DNA of 43,507 bases from Bacteroidaceae bacterium (lineage in GTDB: Bacteria; Bacteroidota; Bacteroidia; Bacteroidales; Bacteroidaceae): NCBI GenBank assembly GCA_017503065.1, contig JAFVTT010000011.1, positions 1 to 43,507 of the forward strand. Reading direction: 5' to 3'. The position numbers were made by a program, and so were the translations under genes. Numbering within the stretch: the stretch's first letter is position 1; every line of letters starts with the position of its first letter. This document shows positions 26,543 through 35,162 of the stretch, in pieces. Below the pieces are notes generated by a model. That model was not told where the DNA came from and ran no database searches. It saw only the letters and a program-made list of their open reading frames with translations.

Positions 26543-27895
26543 ATGTACATGGGAATCAAAGTTTTTTTGCGTTGTATCTGTGTTATGTTGTTGATGCTGT
26601 GCATTGGCATGCCTGTGTGCGCCCAAAACAGTAAGAAGGTAAAGAACCTTAAGGCGCAGAAAACACAGTTGCAGAAGAACCTGAAGAAGTCCCAGCAGGC
26701 TCTTGCCAAGACGGGTAAGGACGTGAAGGACGGCCAATCCTATTTGCATCATATTGATCGTAAGTTGGAGGATCGTTTGGAGCATATCCGCATCATAGAG
26801 CACGAGATGGATAGTATAGATACGGAGGTAAAGCATGTACGTGCTAATATTGTGAGTCTGGAGGCTCAGTTGGCAGACAAGAAACAGAAATATCTGCGTG
26901 CCATACGCTTTTCCCGCCAGTTCCCCAAGGTTAAGAATACATTGGTTTTTGTGCTTAGTGCCAAAAGCCTGACGCAGATGTATCGTCGTGCCAGATACAC
27001 GAGGGAGTATGCCGTATATCAGCACGATTTAGGCCGGCAAATTCAGCAGAAGCAAGGCGAACTGATGAATGCCCGGAATTCGTTGCTCGCCTCCAAAAGC
27101 CGTAAGGCCGGTCTGTTGCAGGAGGTGATAAGGCAACGTCGCAAACTCAACGAGCAGCAGGTGCGCCAGCAACAGTACATAAAGAACCTGAAGCGGAGAG
27201 AAGATAATCTTCGCGACAAGGTAAGCAAGCAGCAGAAGGAGCTTTCTGCCCTTAACAAGAAGATTGATGACCTGATTGCCTACGAGATAGAGCAGGCCAG
27301 GAAGCGTGCCGAGGCAGAAGCTAGGCGTAAGGCCGAGGCAAAGCGCAAGGCAGAGGCAAAGAAACGGGCAACGAGCAGTACATCTACATCTAAGAAACCG
27401 ACCTCTTCAGGAGGAACTGGTTCTAAGACACAGCAGACTACCTCTTCTTCTGGATCATGGTTGACGGCAAGTGACCGGAAACTGAACGGTACCTTTTTGC
27501 AGAACAAGGGACGTTTGCCTGTCCCTATTACTGGACAATACCGTATTTCCGGTCGGTTCGGTAAGTACAATGTTCCAGGTTTGAAGAACGTCACTTTGGA
27601 CAATAAAGGTGTGAATTATGTGGGCAAGCCTGGTGCTCGTGCCCGATGCATTTTTGATGGCGAGGTAACGGCCGTGTTCCAGTTCTCTGGTTCCAAGAAT
27701 GTCCTTGTGCGTCACGGCAGTTACATTTCGGTCTACTGCAACTTGTCTTCAGTTATTGTCCGCAAAGGCCAGAAACTCAAGGCTCGCGACCTTATCGGTA
27801 CAGTACAGACCGACGAGTCAGGCAACTGTATACTGCACTTCCAGTTACGTAAGGAGACTACAAAACTAAATCCCGAAGCATGGATCGGTAGATAG
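26543..27895 (+). CDS. EnvC-like murein hydrolase activator with degenerate M23 domain
   Basis: The 450-residue protein has a signal peptide (about 1-28, ending VCAQ) and two coiled-coil stretches (about 33-120 and 165-285). A low-complexity serine/threonine/lysine linker (about 285-315) leads to a C-terminal LytM/M23 fold. The zinc ligands are largely gone: the usual HxG.D motif reads NYVGKPG, YAHLS reads YCNLS, and only LHFQLR keeps its histidine. This pattern matches EnvC-type proteins that activate amidases rather than cut peptidoglycan themselves. The 3' end overlaps the convergent M20 gene by 38 bases. Confidence 0.85.
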   Translation: MYMGIKVFLRCICVMLLMLCIGMPVCAQNSKKVKNLKAQKTQLQKNLKKSQQALAKTGKDVKDGQSYLHHIDRKLEDRLEHIRIIEHEMDSIDTEVKHVRANIVSLEAQLADKKQKYLRAIRFSRQFPKVKNTLVFVLSAKSLTQMYRRARYTREYAVYQHDLGRQIQQKQGELMNARNSLLASKSRKAGLLQEVIRQRRKLNEQQVRQQQYIKNLKRREDNLRDKVSKQQKELSALNKKIDDLIAYEIEQARKRAEAEARRKAEAKRKAEAKKRATSSTSTSKKPTSSGGTGSKTQQTTSSSGSWLTASDRKLNGTFLQNKGRLPVPITGQYRISGRFGKYNVPGLKNVTLDNKGVNYVGKPGARARCIFDGEVTAVFQFSGSKNVLVRHGSYISVYCNLSSVIVRKGQKLKARDLIGTVQTDESGNCILHFQLRKETTKLNPEAWIGR

Positions 27896-28922
27896 CGATG
27901 GCTTCGCGTATTTCTCCGATTTTGATGAATTCATCGGCAGTATGGCTGCGTGAACTCTCGCCTGGGCCCATCTTCATCGATGGGAAGCGCATCAGTGCCT
28001 GGTCGCTCAGTGTGGGACTGCCGAACGGTTTGCGTCCAAGTGATAAGGCCTTTTCCACAAGCGGGTGGTGCATGTCTATTCTTGATGATGAAAGACGGAA
28101 ACTGCGTGCCTTAACCTCGCTCTTCACATTCTCCTTTACGATGTTGAAGATTTCTTCGTTGCTATAAAGTTCGTTGCTTCTCACGTCCACGGTGAATTGG
28201 CATTCCGATGGAATCACATTGTGCTGCGTGCCTGCATTCACTATCGTCACGGTCATCTTCACGGGACCCAGTAGCGGACTTTCCTTGGGGAAACGGAAAT
28301 CCTTCAGCCATGCCATGTCTTCCATGGCATGGTATATGGCATTGTCGCCTTCGTTTCTTGCTGCATGCCCCGAAACTCCATGTGCAGTCAAATCCAGAAC
28401 CATCAGTCCCTTTTCCGCAACGGCAGGGTGCATCCCCGTGGGTTCTCCCACAAGGGCAACGTCTATTTTGGGCAGTTTGGTCAGCAGGTGCTCCATGCCG
28501 TTCTTTCCGCTCACCTCCTCCTCAGCACTGAGTGCCAACAGCAGGTTGTAGGGCAGTTGCTCGTTCTGCATGCTTCTGAAAACCTGCAGAAGACTTACAA
28601 GTGAGGCGCCGTCATCGTTAGTTCCCAGTCCATATATAATGTCGCCCTCCATGCTTGCCCGGTGCGGTTCGTGCTTCCATGCCGGGGTGGGTTTTACCGT
28701 GTCTATATGTGCGTTCAGCATCAGGGTGGGCCTGCTCTCTTCGTATCCTGGGGCCATGCACCACAGGTTGTTCCCCTCCCTTTTTACGTCCATGCCGCAA
28801 TCATTCTTCATGTATGCTTCCAACATGTCGGCGGCATCCTTTTCCTCTCTGCTCATGCGCGGTATTTCCACCAATCTGCATAGCAGTTTTATGGCTTCTT
28901 GTGTCAGGTATTCTGTGTTCAT
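27858..28922 (-). CDS. M20-family metal-dependent deacylase (ArgE/DapE-like)
   Basis: The 354-residue protein starts at ATG 28922 (MNTEYLTQEA); an upstream in-frame start at 29003 is excluded because the likely -7 box (28949-28956) lies between. M20 zinc ligands are present: AHIDTVKP (H and D), GLGTNDDGAS, SAEEEVSGKNG (catalytic and metal glutamates), GEPTG and the final SRSHTADEF histidine. It closely resembles the Bacteroidales enzyme used in arginine synthesis, where N-acyl (acetyl or succinyl) citrulline or ornithine is deacylated. Other amino-acylase roles cannot be excluded. No other arg gene is nearby. It overlaps the convergent EnvC-like gene by 38 bases. Confidence 0.8.
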   Translation of the reverse strand: MNTEYLTQEAIKLLCRLVEIPRMSREEKDAADMLEAYMKNDCGMDVKREGNNLWCMAPGYEESRPTLMLNAHIDTVKPTPAWKHEPHRASMEGDIIYGLGTNDDGASLVSLLQVFRSMQNEQLPYNLLLALSAEEEVSGKNGMEHLLTKLPKIDVALVGEPTGMHPAVAEKGLMVLDLTAHGVSGHAARNEGDNAIYHAMEDMAWLKDFRFPKESPLLGPVKMTVTIVNAGTQHNVIPSECQFTVDVRSNELYSNEEIFNIVKENVKSEVKARSFRLSSSRIDMHHPLVEKALSLGRKPFGSPTLSDQALMRFPSMKMGPGESSRSHTADEFIKIGEIREAIAIYRSMLRDLVL

Positions 28923-28948
28923 TGTTTTTTTGAGGTGTATTCTCACAG

Positions 28949-28956
28949 CAAAGTTA
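28949..28956 (-). promoter_or_regulatory. -7 element for the M20 deacylase gene
   Basis: The minus strand reads TAACTTTG, matching TAnnTTTG, 27 bases before the chosen ATG. No clear -33 element was found. Confidence 0.5.
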
Positions 28957-29020
28957 CTCTTTTTTGTCACAATACGGAAATTATTCCGTTCAATATTCCG
29001 CAAGTATGTCAGGAAAATAG

Positions 29021-29028
29021 TATCTTTG
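29021..29028 (+). promoter_or_regulatory. -7 element for the acyl-CoA synthetase operon
   Basis: TATCTTTG lies 24 bases before ATG 29052. The -33 zone lacks a clear TTTG. This box supports the choice of 29052 over upstream in-frame starts. Confidence 0.55.
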
Positions 29029-29051
29029 CGCGTGATTTAAGGCATAACACC

Positions 29052-30860
29052 ATGCAGAATTTCAGTCCGTTACAAAAACTTGTGCACGACCAGGCCCGCA
29101 TCTACGGAGAGCGGGTGGCATTGCGCTATCGTGACTATTCACTCGGTATATGGAAGGATATCTCGTGGAAACAGTTCTCGCTCAGTGTGCGTCGTCTCTC
29201 GGACGCAATGATAACGTTGGGCGTGGCAGAGCAGGAGAACATTGCCGTTTTTTCGCAGAATATGCCAGAGGGGTTGATGGTGGACTTCGCATCCTATGCC
29301 ATCAGGGCAGTCGTGATACCGATGTATGCTACCAGCAGTGAGATGCAGGTAAAGTACATTGTCAGCGATGCCAGCGTCAGGTTTATTTTCGTGGGCGAGC
29401 AGGACCAGTACGACATTGCGTTCCGTGTGCTCAAACACGGCTCTACACTCGAGCGTCTGATCATCTTCAGTCGTGATGTATGCCTTAACCCCGAGGATAG
29501 TATCAGCGTTTATTTTGATGACTTCCTTGCTTCCGGCTCTGATATGCATAAAGGTGTTGTCTGTGCCCGCTCCGAGAAGGTCCAGCCGGACGACCTAGCC
29601 AATATCCTTTATACCAGTGGCACGACAGGACTGTCCAAGGGTGTGATGCTTACTCACGAGATGCTGAACACGGCAGTGGCTTCGCATTATGGCGTATTCC
29701 CCCTTTCAGACAAGGACGTGGTGCTTAACTTCCTTCCCTTTACCCATGTGCTGGAGCGCGGATGGGCATATCTCTGTATTGCCAACGGTTGTACGCTGGC
29801 AGTGAACCGCAAACCTTCCGATGTGCTCCAGTCCATGCGCGAAGTACATCCGACATGCATGTGTGCCGTACCTCGTTTTTGGGAAAAGGTATATTCTGCC
29901 GTACAGGAACGCATAGAGCGAAGCAATCCCATGCAGAGGAAACTTCTGCTTGACGCTTTGAGTGTGGGGCATGAATACAATGTAGAGTACAGGATGAAGG
30001 GTATTGAACCGCCTTTGGCCCTACGCCTTCAGTATTCTATTTACGAAGGTACAATGATAGCCTTCCTGAAGAAGCAGCTCGGACTGGAGCGTGCCAACTT
30101 CTTCCCTACTGCAGGTGCGGCAGTTCCTCCTAAGGTGGAAGACTTTGTCCGTTCTGCCGGTCTGATGATGATCGTGGGCTATGGCCTGACGGAAAGCACG
30201 GCCACGGTAAGTATTGACCGTTTCAATCGCCCTGCTTCCATCGGAAGTGTTGGACGTTTGCTCGAGGGTGTACAGATCCGTTTCGGTGAAAACGATGAAA
30301 TCCTGCTGAAGGGCAAGACTATCACCAAGGGATATTATCGCAAGGCTGAGGTAACGGAACTCTCCATCGATGCCGACGGTTGGTTCCATACCGGCGATGC
30401 CGGATACATCAAGGACGGGGAACTGTTCCTTACCGACAGGATAAAGGACCTCTTCAAGACCAGTAACGGCAAGTATATTGCGCCTCAGCTCATAGAGTCC
30501 AAACTGTGCGTGGACAAGTATATAGACCAGATTGTTGTTGTCGCCGAGCAGCGCAAGTTCGTTTCTGCGTTGGTGATTCCTCAGTATGACCTTCTCAGGG
30601 AACTGGCCCGCGACTATGGTGTGGATTGTGCGGATAATGTCGAACTGTGTGCCAACGAGCGTGTTGTCAAGTTCATGATGTACCGAATAGACACACTGCA
30701 ACAGGAATTTGCAAATTACGAACAGATTAAGAAAATAACATTGCTCCCCGAACCCTTCAGTTTGGAGAGGGGCGAACTGACCAACACGCTGAAGGTGAAG
30801 CGTGCAGTTCTGTACAAGAATTATATGGAGCAGATAGAAAAGATGTACGAAGAAGAATGA
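29052..30860 (+). CDS. Long-chain acyl-CoA synthetase (AMP-forming)
   Basis: The 602-residue adenylate-forming enzyme activates fatty acids with ATP and CoA. It starts MQNFSPLQKLVHDQARIYGE. It has the P-loop YTSGTTGLSKG (187-197), the A5 motif YGLTEST (377-383), WFHTGDAGYIKDGELFLTDR (A7) and a C-terminal lid with LTNTLKVKRA. The pattern is typical of FadD-like enzymes of about 600 residues that keep a distinct LPFTHVLERGW segment. In the absence of beta-oxidation genes here, its likely use is recycling or incorporating exogenous fatty acids. It heads an operon running to 36122 and overlaps prfB by 4 bases. Confidence 0.92.
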   Translation: MQNFSPLQKLVHDQARIYGERVALRYRDYSLGIWKDISWKQFSLSVRRLSDAMITLGVAEQENIAVFSQNMPEGLMVDFASYAIRAVVIPMYATSSEMQVKYIVSDASVRFIFVGEQDQYDIAFRVLKHGSTLERLIIFSRDVCLNPEDSISVYFDDFLASGSDMHKGVVCARSEKVQPDDLANILYTSGTTGLSKGVMLTHEMLNTAVASHYGVFPLSDKDVVLNFLPFTHVLERGWAYLCIANGCTLAVNRKPSDVLQSMREVHPTCMCAVPRFWEKVYSAVQERIERSNPMQRKLLLDALSVGHEYNVEYRMKGIEPPLALRLQYSIYEGTMIAFLKKQLGLERANFFPTAGAAVPPKVEDFVRSAGLMMIVGYGLTESTATVSIDRFNRPASIGSVGRLLEGVQIRFGENDEILLKGKTITKGYYRKAEVTELSIDADGWFHTGDAGYIKDGELFLTDRIKDLFKTSNGKYIAPQLIESKLCVDKYIDQIVVVAEQRKFVSALVIPQYDLLRELARDYGVDCADNVELCANERVVKFMMYRIDTLQQEFANYEQIKKITLLPEPFSLERGELTNTLKVKRAVLYKNYMEQIEKMYEEE

Positions 30861-31966
30861 TTACACAAGACCAATTGAAGGAGGTTCAGTCCCGGGTGGA
30901 ACAGCTGAACCACTATCTCAACATTCCGGCGAAGAAGATCCAGTACGAAGAAGAGCAACTGCGCACCCAGGCGCCCGAGTTCTGGGAGGACCAGAAGCGT
31001 GCCGAGGAACAGATGAAGGTTGTAAAGGGACTGGAAAAATGGATCAAGGGCTATCAGGAAGTAAGTACTTTGGCCGATGAGTTGGTGACAGCCTTTGATT
31101 TCTATAAGGAAGAACTGGTTACCGAACAGGAAGTGGATGAACTCTATGCGCGGACTATCACCTCTATAGAGGAACTGGAACTTAAGAACATGCTCCGCAA
31201 GGAGGAAGACTCCATGGATGCCGTGCTGAAGATCAACTCCGGAGCAGGTGGCACCGAGGCCCAGGACTGGGCACAGATGCTCATGCGCCTCTATATGCAG
31301 TGGGCCGACAAGAACGGCTACAAGGTGCGTGTCGCCAACCTGCTGGAGGGCGATGATGCAGGCATAAAGTCCTGTACCCTGGAGATTGAGGGCGAGTTTG
31401 CCTACGGCTATCTCAAGAGCGAGAACGGCGTGCACCGTCTGGTCCGTGTCTCCCCTTACAACGCTCAGGGCAAGCGCATGACCTCTTTTGCCTCAGTCTT
31501 CGTCACCCCTCTGGTGGACGATACCATCGAGGTGAACATCGAGCAGGCCCGCATTTCATGGGACACCTTCCGCAGTTCGGGTGCCGGCGGTCAGAACGTC
31601 AACAAGGTGGAGTCCGGTGTGCGTCTCCGCTACATGTACAAGGACCCCTATACAGGCGAGGAGGAGGAAATCCTCATCGAGAACACCGAGACCCGCGACC
31701 AGCCCAAGAACAAAGAGAACGCCCTCCGCCTTCTGCGCTCCATGCTTTACGACAAGGAACTGCAGCACCGCATGGAGGAGCAGGCCAAGATAGAGGCCGG
31801 CAAGCGCAAGATAGAGTGGGGCAGCCAGATCAGAAGTTACGTGTTCGACGACCGCCGTGTCAAGGACCACCGTACCAACTACCAGACCAGCGATGTGGGC
31901 GGTGTCATGGACGGCAAGATAGACGCATTCATTAAAGCGTATTTGATGGAGTTCGGAGGCGAGTAG
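30857..31966 (+). CDS. prfB: Peptide chain release factor 2
   Basis: RF2 reads UAA and UGA stop codons and triggers peptidyl-tRNA hydrolysis. The 369-residue protein has the catalytic GGQ at 244-246 (SGAGGQNVNKVESG) and the terminal WGSQIRSYVFDDRRVKDHRT motif that is RF2-like. The stop-codon recognition tripeptide, SPF in most RF2 proteins, reads S199-P200-Y201. The frame is continuous: at the place where many prfB genes carry the UGA frameshift (YL-UGA-D) it reads Y20-L21-N22 (30914-30922), so autoregulation by +1 frameshifting is absent. The gene itself ends in TAG, an RF1 codon. Its start overlaps the upstream stop. Confidence 0.95.
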   Translation: MITQDQLKEVQSRVEQLNHYLNIPAKKIQYEEEQLRTQAPEFWEDQKRAEEQMKVVKGLEKWIKGYQEVSTLADELVTAFDFYKEELVTEQEVDELYARTITSIEELELKNMLRKEEDSMDAVLKINSGAGGTEAQDWAQMLMRLYMQWADKNGYKVRVANLLEGDDAGIKSCTLEIEGEFAYGYLKSENGVHRLVRVSPYNAQGKRMTSFASVFVTPLVDDTIEVNIEQARISWDTFRSSGAGGQNVNKVESGVRLRYMYKDPYTGEEEEILIENTETRDQPKNKENALRLLRSMLYDKELQHRMEEQAKIEAGKRKIEWGSQIRSYVFDDRRVKDHRTNYQTSDVGGVMDGKIDAFIKAYLMEFGGE

Positions 31967-31993
31967 GCCTTCGGCAGCATTTCATTTGAGAAT

Positions 31994-32494
31994 ATGGCGC
32001 ATTACGAGACAGAGAGGAAGTTCCTGGTTGTCGGCGACTTCAAGTCGCACTCCTACGATGCCACACGGATACAGCAGGGCTACATTGCCAGCGGCAACGG
32101 GCGCACCGTGCGTGTACGCATCCGTGCTGACAAGGGTTACCTTACCATCAAGGGACCCAGCGGTCTGGCAGGTCTTACACGTTACGAGTTCGACACCGAG
32201 ATACCTTTGGCCGATGCTCGCGATCTTCTGGAGATATGCGAGCCGGGTATCATCGACAAGACCCGCTACCTCGTCAAGTCTCCCGACGGGCGTCACACCT
32301 GGGAGATAGACGAGTTCTATGGCGACAACGAGGGACTTGTCCTCGCCGAGGTGGAACTGGCCAGCGAGGACGAGCCCTTCATGAAGCCCGACTTCATCGG
32401 GCGTGAGGTTACCGGCGACCGTCGTTTCTACAACAGTCACATGCGCAACTACCCGTTCAAGTTATGGAAAGAGGAAATTTCGGAAGCAAGATAG
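31994..32494 (+). CDS. CYTH-domain protein (inorganic triphosphatase-like)
   Basis: The 166-residue protein has the CYTH signature ExExK at residues 5-9 (ETERK) and the alternating charged strands of a triphosphate tunnel: RTVRVRIR, KGYLTIKG, RYEFDTEIP, KTRYLV, WEIDEFYG and LVLAEVEL. Small bacterial CYTH proteins of this size commonly hydrolyse inorganic tripolyphosphate or thiamine triphosphate with magnesium. The substrate here cannot be told. It lies 27 bases after prfB, and its last 31 bases overlap the first NSS transporter gene. Confidence 0.88.
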   Translation: MAHYETERKFLVVGDFKSHSYDATRIQQGYIASGNGRTVRVRIRADKGYLTIKGPSGLAGLTRYEFDTEIPLADARDLLEICEPGIIDKTRYLVKSPDGRHTWEIDEFYGDNEGLVLAEVELASEDEPFMKPDFIGREVTGDRRFYNSHMRNYPFKLWKEEISEAR

Positions 32495-33795
32495 GCGCCG
32501 TGCTTGCCTCGGCCGGCAGTGCCGTGGGTCTGGGCAATATATGGCGTTTCCCTACAGAATGTGGCAGCAACGGCGGTGCTGCTTTTATTCTGATATACCT
32601 GATGTGTGTGTTCTTCCTGGCCATGCCTGTTATGGTGGCCGAGTTTGTCATAGGACGTTCCAGCCGTTCCAATGTGGTCGGCTCGTATCGTGTGTTGGCC
32701 CCGGGCAAACCGTGGGTGGTATCCGGTTTTATGGGTGTGCTGGCCGGTTTCCTGGTGCTTTCGTATTACAGCGTTGTGGCAGGATGGACTCTGGACTATA
32801 CCTGTGAATCCCTTGTGGGCAACCTCATGTCGGGCTCGGACTTCGGACAGCATTTCAATGATTTCGTGTCCAGTCCCTGGCGTCCCGCCCTGTTCCTTAC
32901 CGTATTTCTGCTTCTCACGCATTATGTCGTGGCCACGGGAGTGGAGAAGGGTATCGAACGTTACAGCAAGATCATGATGCCCCTGCTCCTGCTCATCATC
33001 TTTGTCCTTGCCGCATTCTCGCTGACCATGCCCAATGCCATGGAAGGCATCAGGTTCCTGCTCACGCCGGACTTCTCCAAGGTCACCAAGGATGTGGTCA
33101 TCAGTGCCATGGGGCAGGCGTTCTTCTCGCTCAGCGTAGGCATGGGCACGTTGGCCACGTATGCCAGTTATTTCAACAGGGAGACCCGCCTATTCTCCTC
33201 GGCCGTGGGTGTGTGCACCATAGACACGCTGGTTGCCGTTTCTGCCGGTTTCATCATATTCCCTGCCGTGTTCAGTGTGGGAGTCAGTGCCGATTCCGGT
33301 CCCGGACTTGTGTTCATCACCCTGCCCTACGTCTTCCAGGAGGCATTTGGCGGTGTGCCCGTGCTGGAGTACATCTTCTCGGGCCTGTTCTATGTGCTCC
33401 TGCTTCTTGCTGCCCTCACCAGCAGCATTTCCATGCACGAGATATGCACGGCATACATACACGAGACTTTCAAGTTGAGCCGCCCCAAGGCCGCCACCAT
33501 CGTCACTGCCCTCTGCCTGTTGATGGGCATAGCCTGCAGCCTTTCGTTCGGTCTGTGGAAGGAAGTCACGGTTATGGGCAAGGGTTTCTTTGACCTGTTC
33601 GACTTCATCACAGCCAAGTTCCTCATGCCTCTTGGCGGTCTGCTCATCTGTACCTTTGTCGGATGGGACATGAACAAGAAACTCGTGGCTCAGGAACTCG
33701 ATTCAAGATTCACTCCCCTGCTGATGCTTCTGTTCAGTTGGGTTGCGCCAATAGGTATTGGCATAATATTCATTTATGGTTTGATTAGCGGATAA
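32464..33795 (+). CDS. Sodium-dependent transporter, NSS (SNF) family, copy 1
   Basis: NSS proteins such as LeuT and MhsT couple sodium to import of amino acids or related solutes across the inner membrane. The 443-residue protein has the canonical TM1 sequence GSAVGLGNIWRFPTECGSNGGAAFILIYL (split here from the family motif GLGN.WRFP), plus about eleven hydrophobic segments and the FFSLSVGMGTLATYASYF segment of TM6-7. The start is 31 bases inside the CYTH gene and is supported by the family N-terminus MERGNFGSKIGAVLA. The stop TAA shares a base with the next start. Substrate is unknown. Confidence 0.92.
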   Translation: MERGNFGSKIGAVLASAGSAVGLGNIWRFPTECGSNGGAAFILIYLMCVFFLAMPVMVAEFVIGRSSRSNVVGSYRVLAPGKPWVVSGFMGVLAGFLVLSYYSVVAGWTLDYTCESLVGNLMSGSDFGQHFNDFVSSPWRPALFLTVFLLLTHYVVATGVEKGIERYSKIMMPLLLLIIFVLAAFSLTMPNAMEGIRFLLTPDFSKVTKDVVISAMGQAFFSLSVGMGTLATYASYFNRETRLFSSAVGVCTIDTLVAVSAGFIIFPAVFSVGVSADSGPGLVFITLPYVFQEAFGGVPVLEYIFSGLFYVLLLLAALTSSISMHEICTAYIHETFKLSRPKAATIVTALCLLMGIACSLSFGLWKEVTVMGKGFFDLFDFITAKFLMPLGGLLICTFVGWDMNKKLVAQELDSRFTPLLMLLFSWVAPIGIGIIFIYGLISG

Positions 33796-35156
33796 TGGAG
33801 AAACACGCGAATTTCGGTAGTCGTATGGGAGCCATCTTTGCCGCAGCCGGCAGTGCTGTCGGTCTGGGCAATGTGTGGCGTTTCCCTATGGAGGTGGGCA
33901 ACAATGGTGGTGCCGCCTTCATTCTGGTATATCTTTTATGTATCCTTCTGATGGGTTTGCCCATCATGGTCAGCGAGTTTGTGATAGGCCGTCACACGCA
34001 GAGCAACATGATAGAGGCCTTTCGCAGGCTTGCCCCCGGCAGGTGGTGGCGTTTCATAGGCATACTCGGCATCTTTGCAGCCTTTGTCATTCTAAGTTAT
34101 TACATTGTGGTGAGCGGCTGGACGCTATACTACACTTATAGCAGTTTCAGCGGCATGCTCATGGACAAGGACACGGATTATGGCGCATTCTTTGGAAACT
34201 TCGTCGCTAATCCCTGGCTCAGCGTCCTCTTTGCCGCTTTCTTCATGCTCCTTACCCACATTGTTATTTCCCGTGGTGTCCAGGGCGGTATAGAGAAGTG
34301 TTCCAAGGTGATGATGCCCGTATTGTTGCTCATCATAGGCCTGTTGGTACTTTGTGCATTCAGCATGCCGGGTATTGATGAGGGTCTGAGGTTCCTGCTG
34401 AAACCCGACTTCTCAAAACTTACCGTATCTGCCGTGCTCAGTGCCATGGGCCAGGCATTCTATTCGTTGTCCCTGGCCATGGGATGCCTGTGCACCTATG
34501 CCAGTTACTTCGGCCCCAAGACACGCCTGATGTCTTCTGCCGCAAGTGTGGCCACCATAGACACCTTCGTGGCCGTACTCAGCGGTTTCATCGTCTTCCC
34601 GGCCGTCTTCTCGGTACCCGGTGTCGAGGCCAATGCAGGTCCCGGTCTGGTGTTCCAGACTCTGCCATACGTCTTCAATATGGCTTTCGACAGTGTGCCA
34701 TGGTTGGGCTATCTCTTCAGCGGCATGTTCTACATACTGCTCTTCCTTGCCGCCCTTACCAGTGCCATATCCCTGCACGAATCTGTCACCGCCTATGTGC
34801 ACGAGAACTGGCACATGTCCCGCAAGAAGGCCGCCACTCTGGTTTCCGTCAGCACCATGTCCCTTGGTGTGATATGCAGCCTCAGTTTTGGTGTGTTGAG
34901 CGGTTGGACGGTATTCGGCATGAACATCTTTGACCTGTTCGATTCCGTATCCTCCAAGATTATGCTGCCCATAGGCGGTGTCCTCATTGCCCTGTTCGTG
35001 GGTTGGTATCTGGACCGCAAACTTGTATATATGGAGGTGACGAACAACGGCACTCTGTCCGGACGCCTTTTCGGCGTGCTCATGTTCCTGATTCGTTGGG
35101 TTGCCCCCATTGCCATCATGTCCATGTTCGTCAAGGGGGTGATGGAGATGTTTTAG
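33795..35156 (+). CDS. Sodium-dependent transporter, NSS (SNF) family, copy 2
   Basis: The 453-residue protein parallels its neighbour throughout: GLGNVWRFPMEVGNNGGAAFI in TM1, FYSLSLAMGCLCTYASYFGPK near TM6-7, and a similar C-terminus. It differs in TM1 (MEVGNN against TECGSN) and in the loops, so the pair probably arose by tandem duplication and may differ in substrate or act as a two-part uptake set. Bacterial NSS proteins usually work alone, so a heteromer would be unusual. The start codon overlaps the preceding stop by one base. Confidence 0.92.
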   Translation: MEKHANFGSRMGAIFAAAGSAVGLGNVWRFPMEVGNNGGAAFILVYLLCILLMGLPIMVSEFVIGRHTQSNMIEAFRRLAPGRWWRFIGILGIFAAFVILSYYIVVSGWTLYYTYSSFSGMLMDKDTDYGAFFGNFVANPWLSVLFAAFFMLLTHIVISRGVQGGIEKCSKVMMPVLLLIIGLLVLCAFSMPGIDEGLRFLLKPDFSKLTVSAVLSAMGQAFYSLSLAMGCLCTYASYFGPKTRLMSSAASVATIDTFVAVLSGFIVFPAVFSVPGVEANAGPGLVFQTLPYVFNMAFDSVPWLGYLFSGMFYILLFLAALTSAISLHESVTAYVHENWHMSRKKAATLVSVSTMSLGVICSLSFGVLSGWTVFGMNIFDLFDSVSSKIMLPIGGVLIALFVGWYLDRKLVYMEVTNNGTLSGRLFGVLMFLIRWVAPIAIMSMFVKGVMEMF

Positions 35157-35162
35157 CAGTGC

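Noticed and set aside
28923..29003. A longer N-terminus for the M20 enzyme
   Set aside because: It has no family match and spans the probable promoter at 28949-28956.
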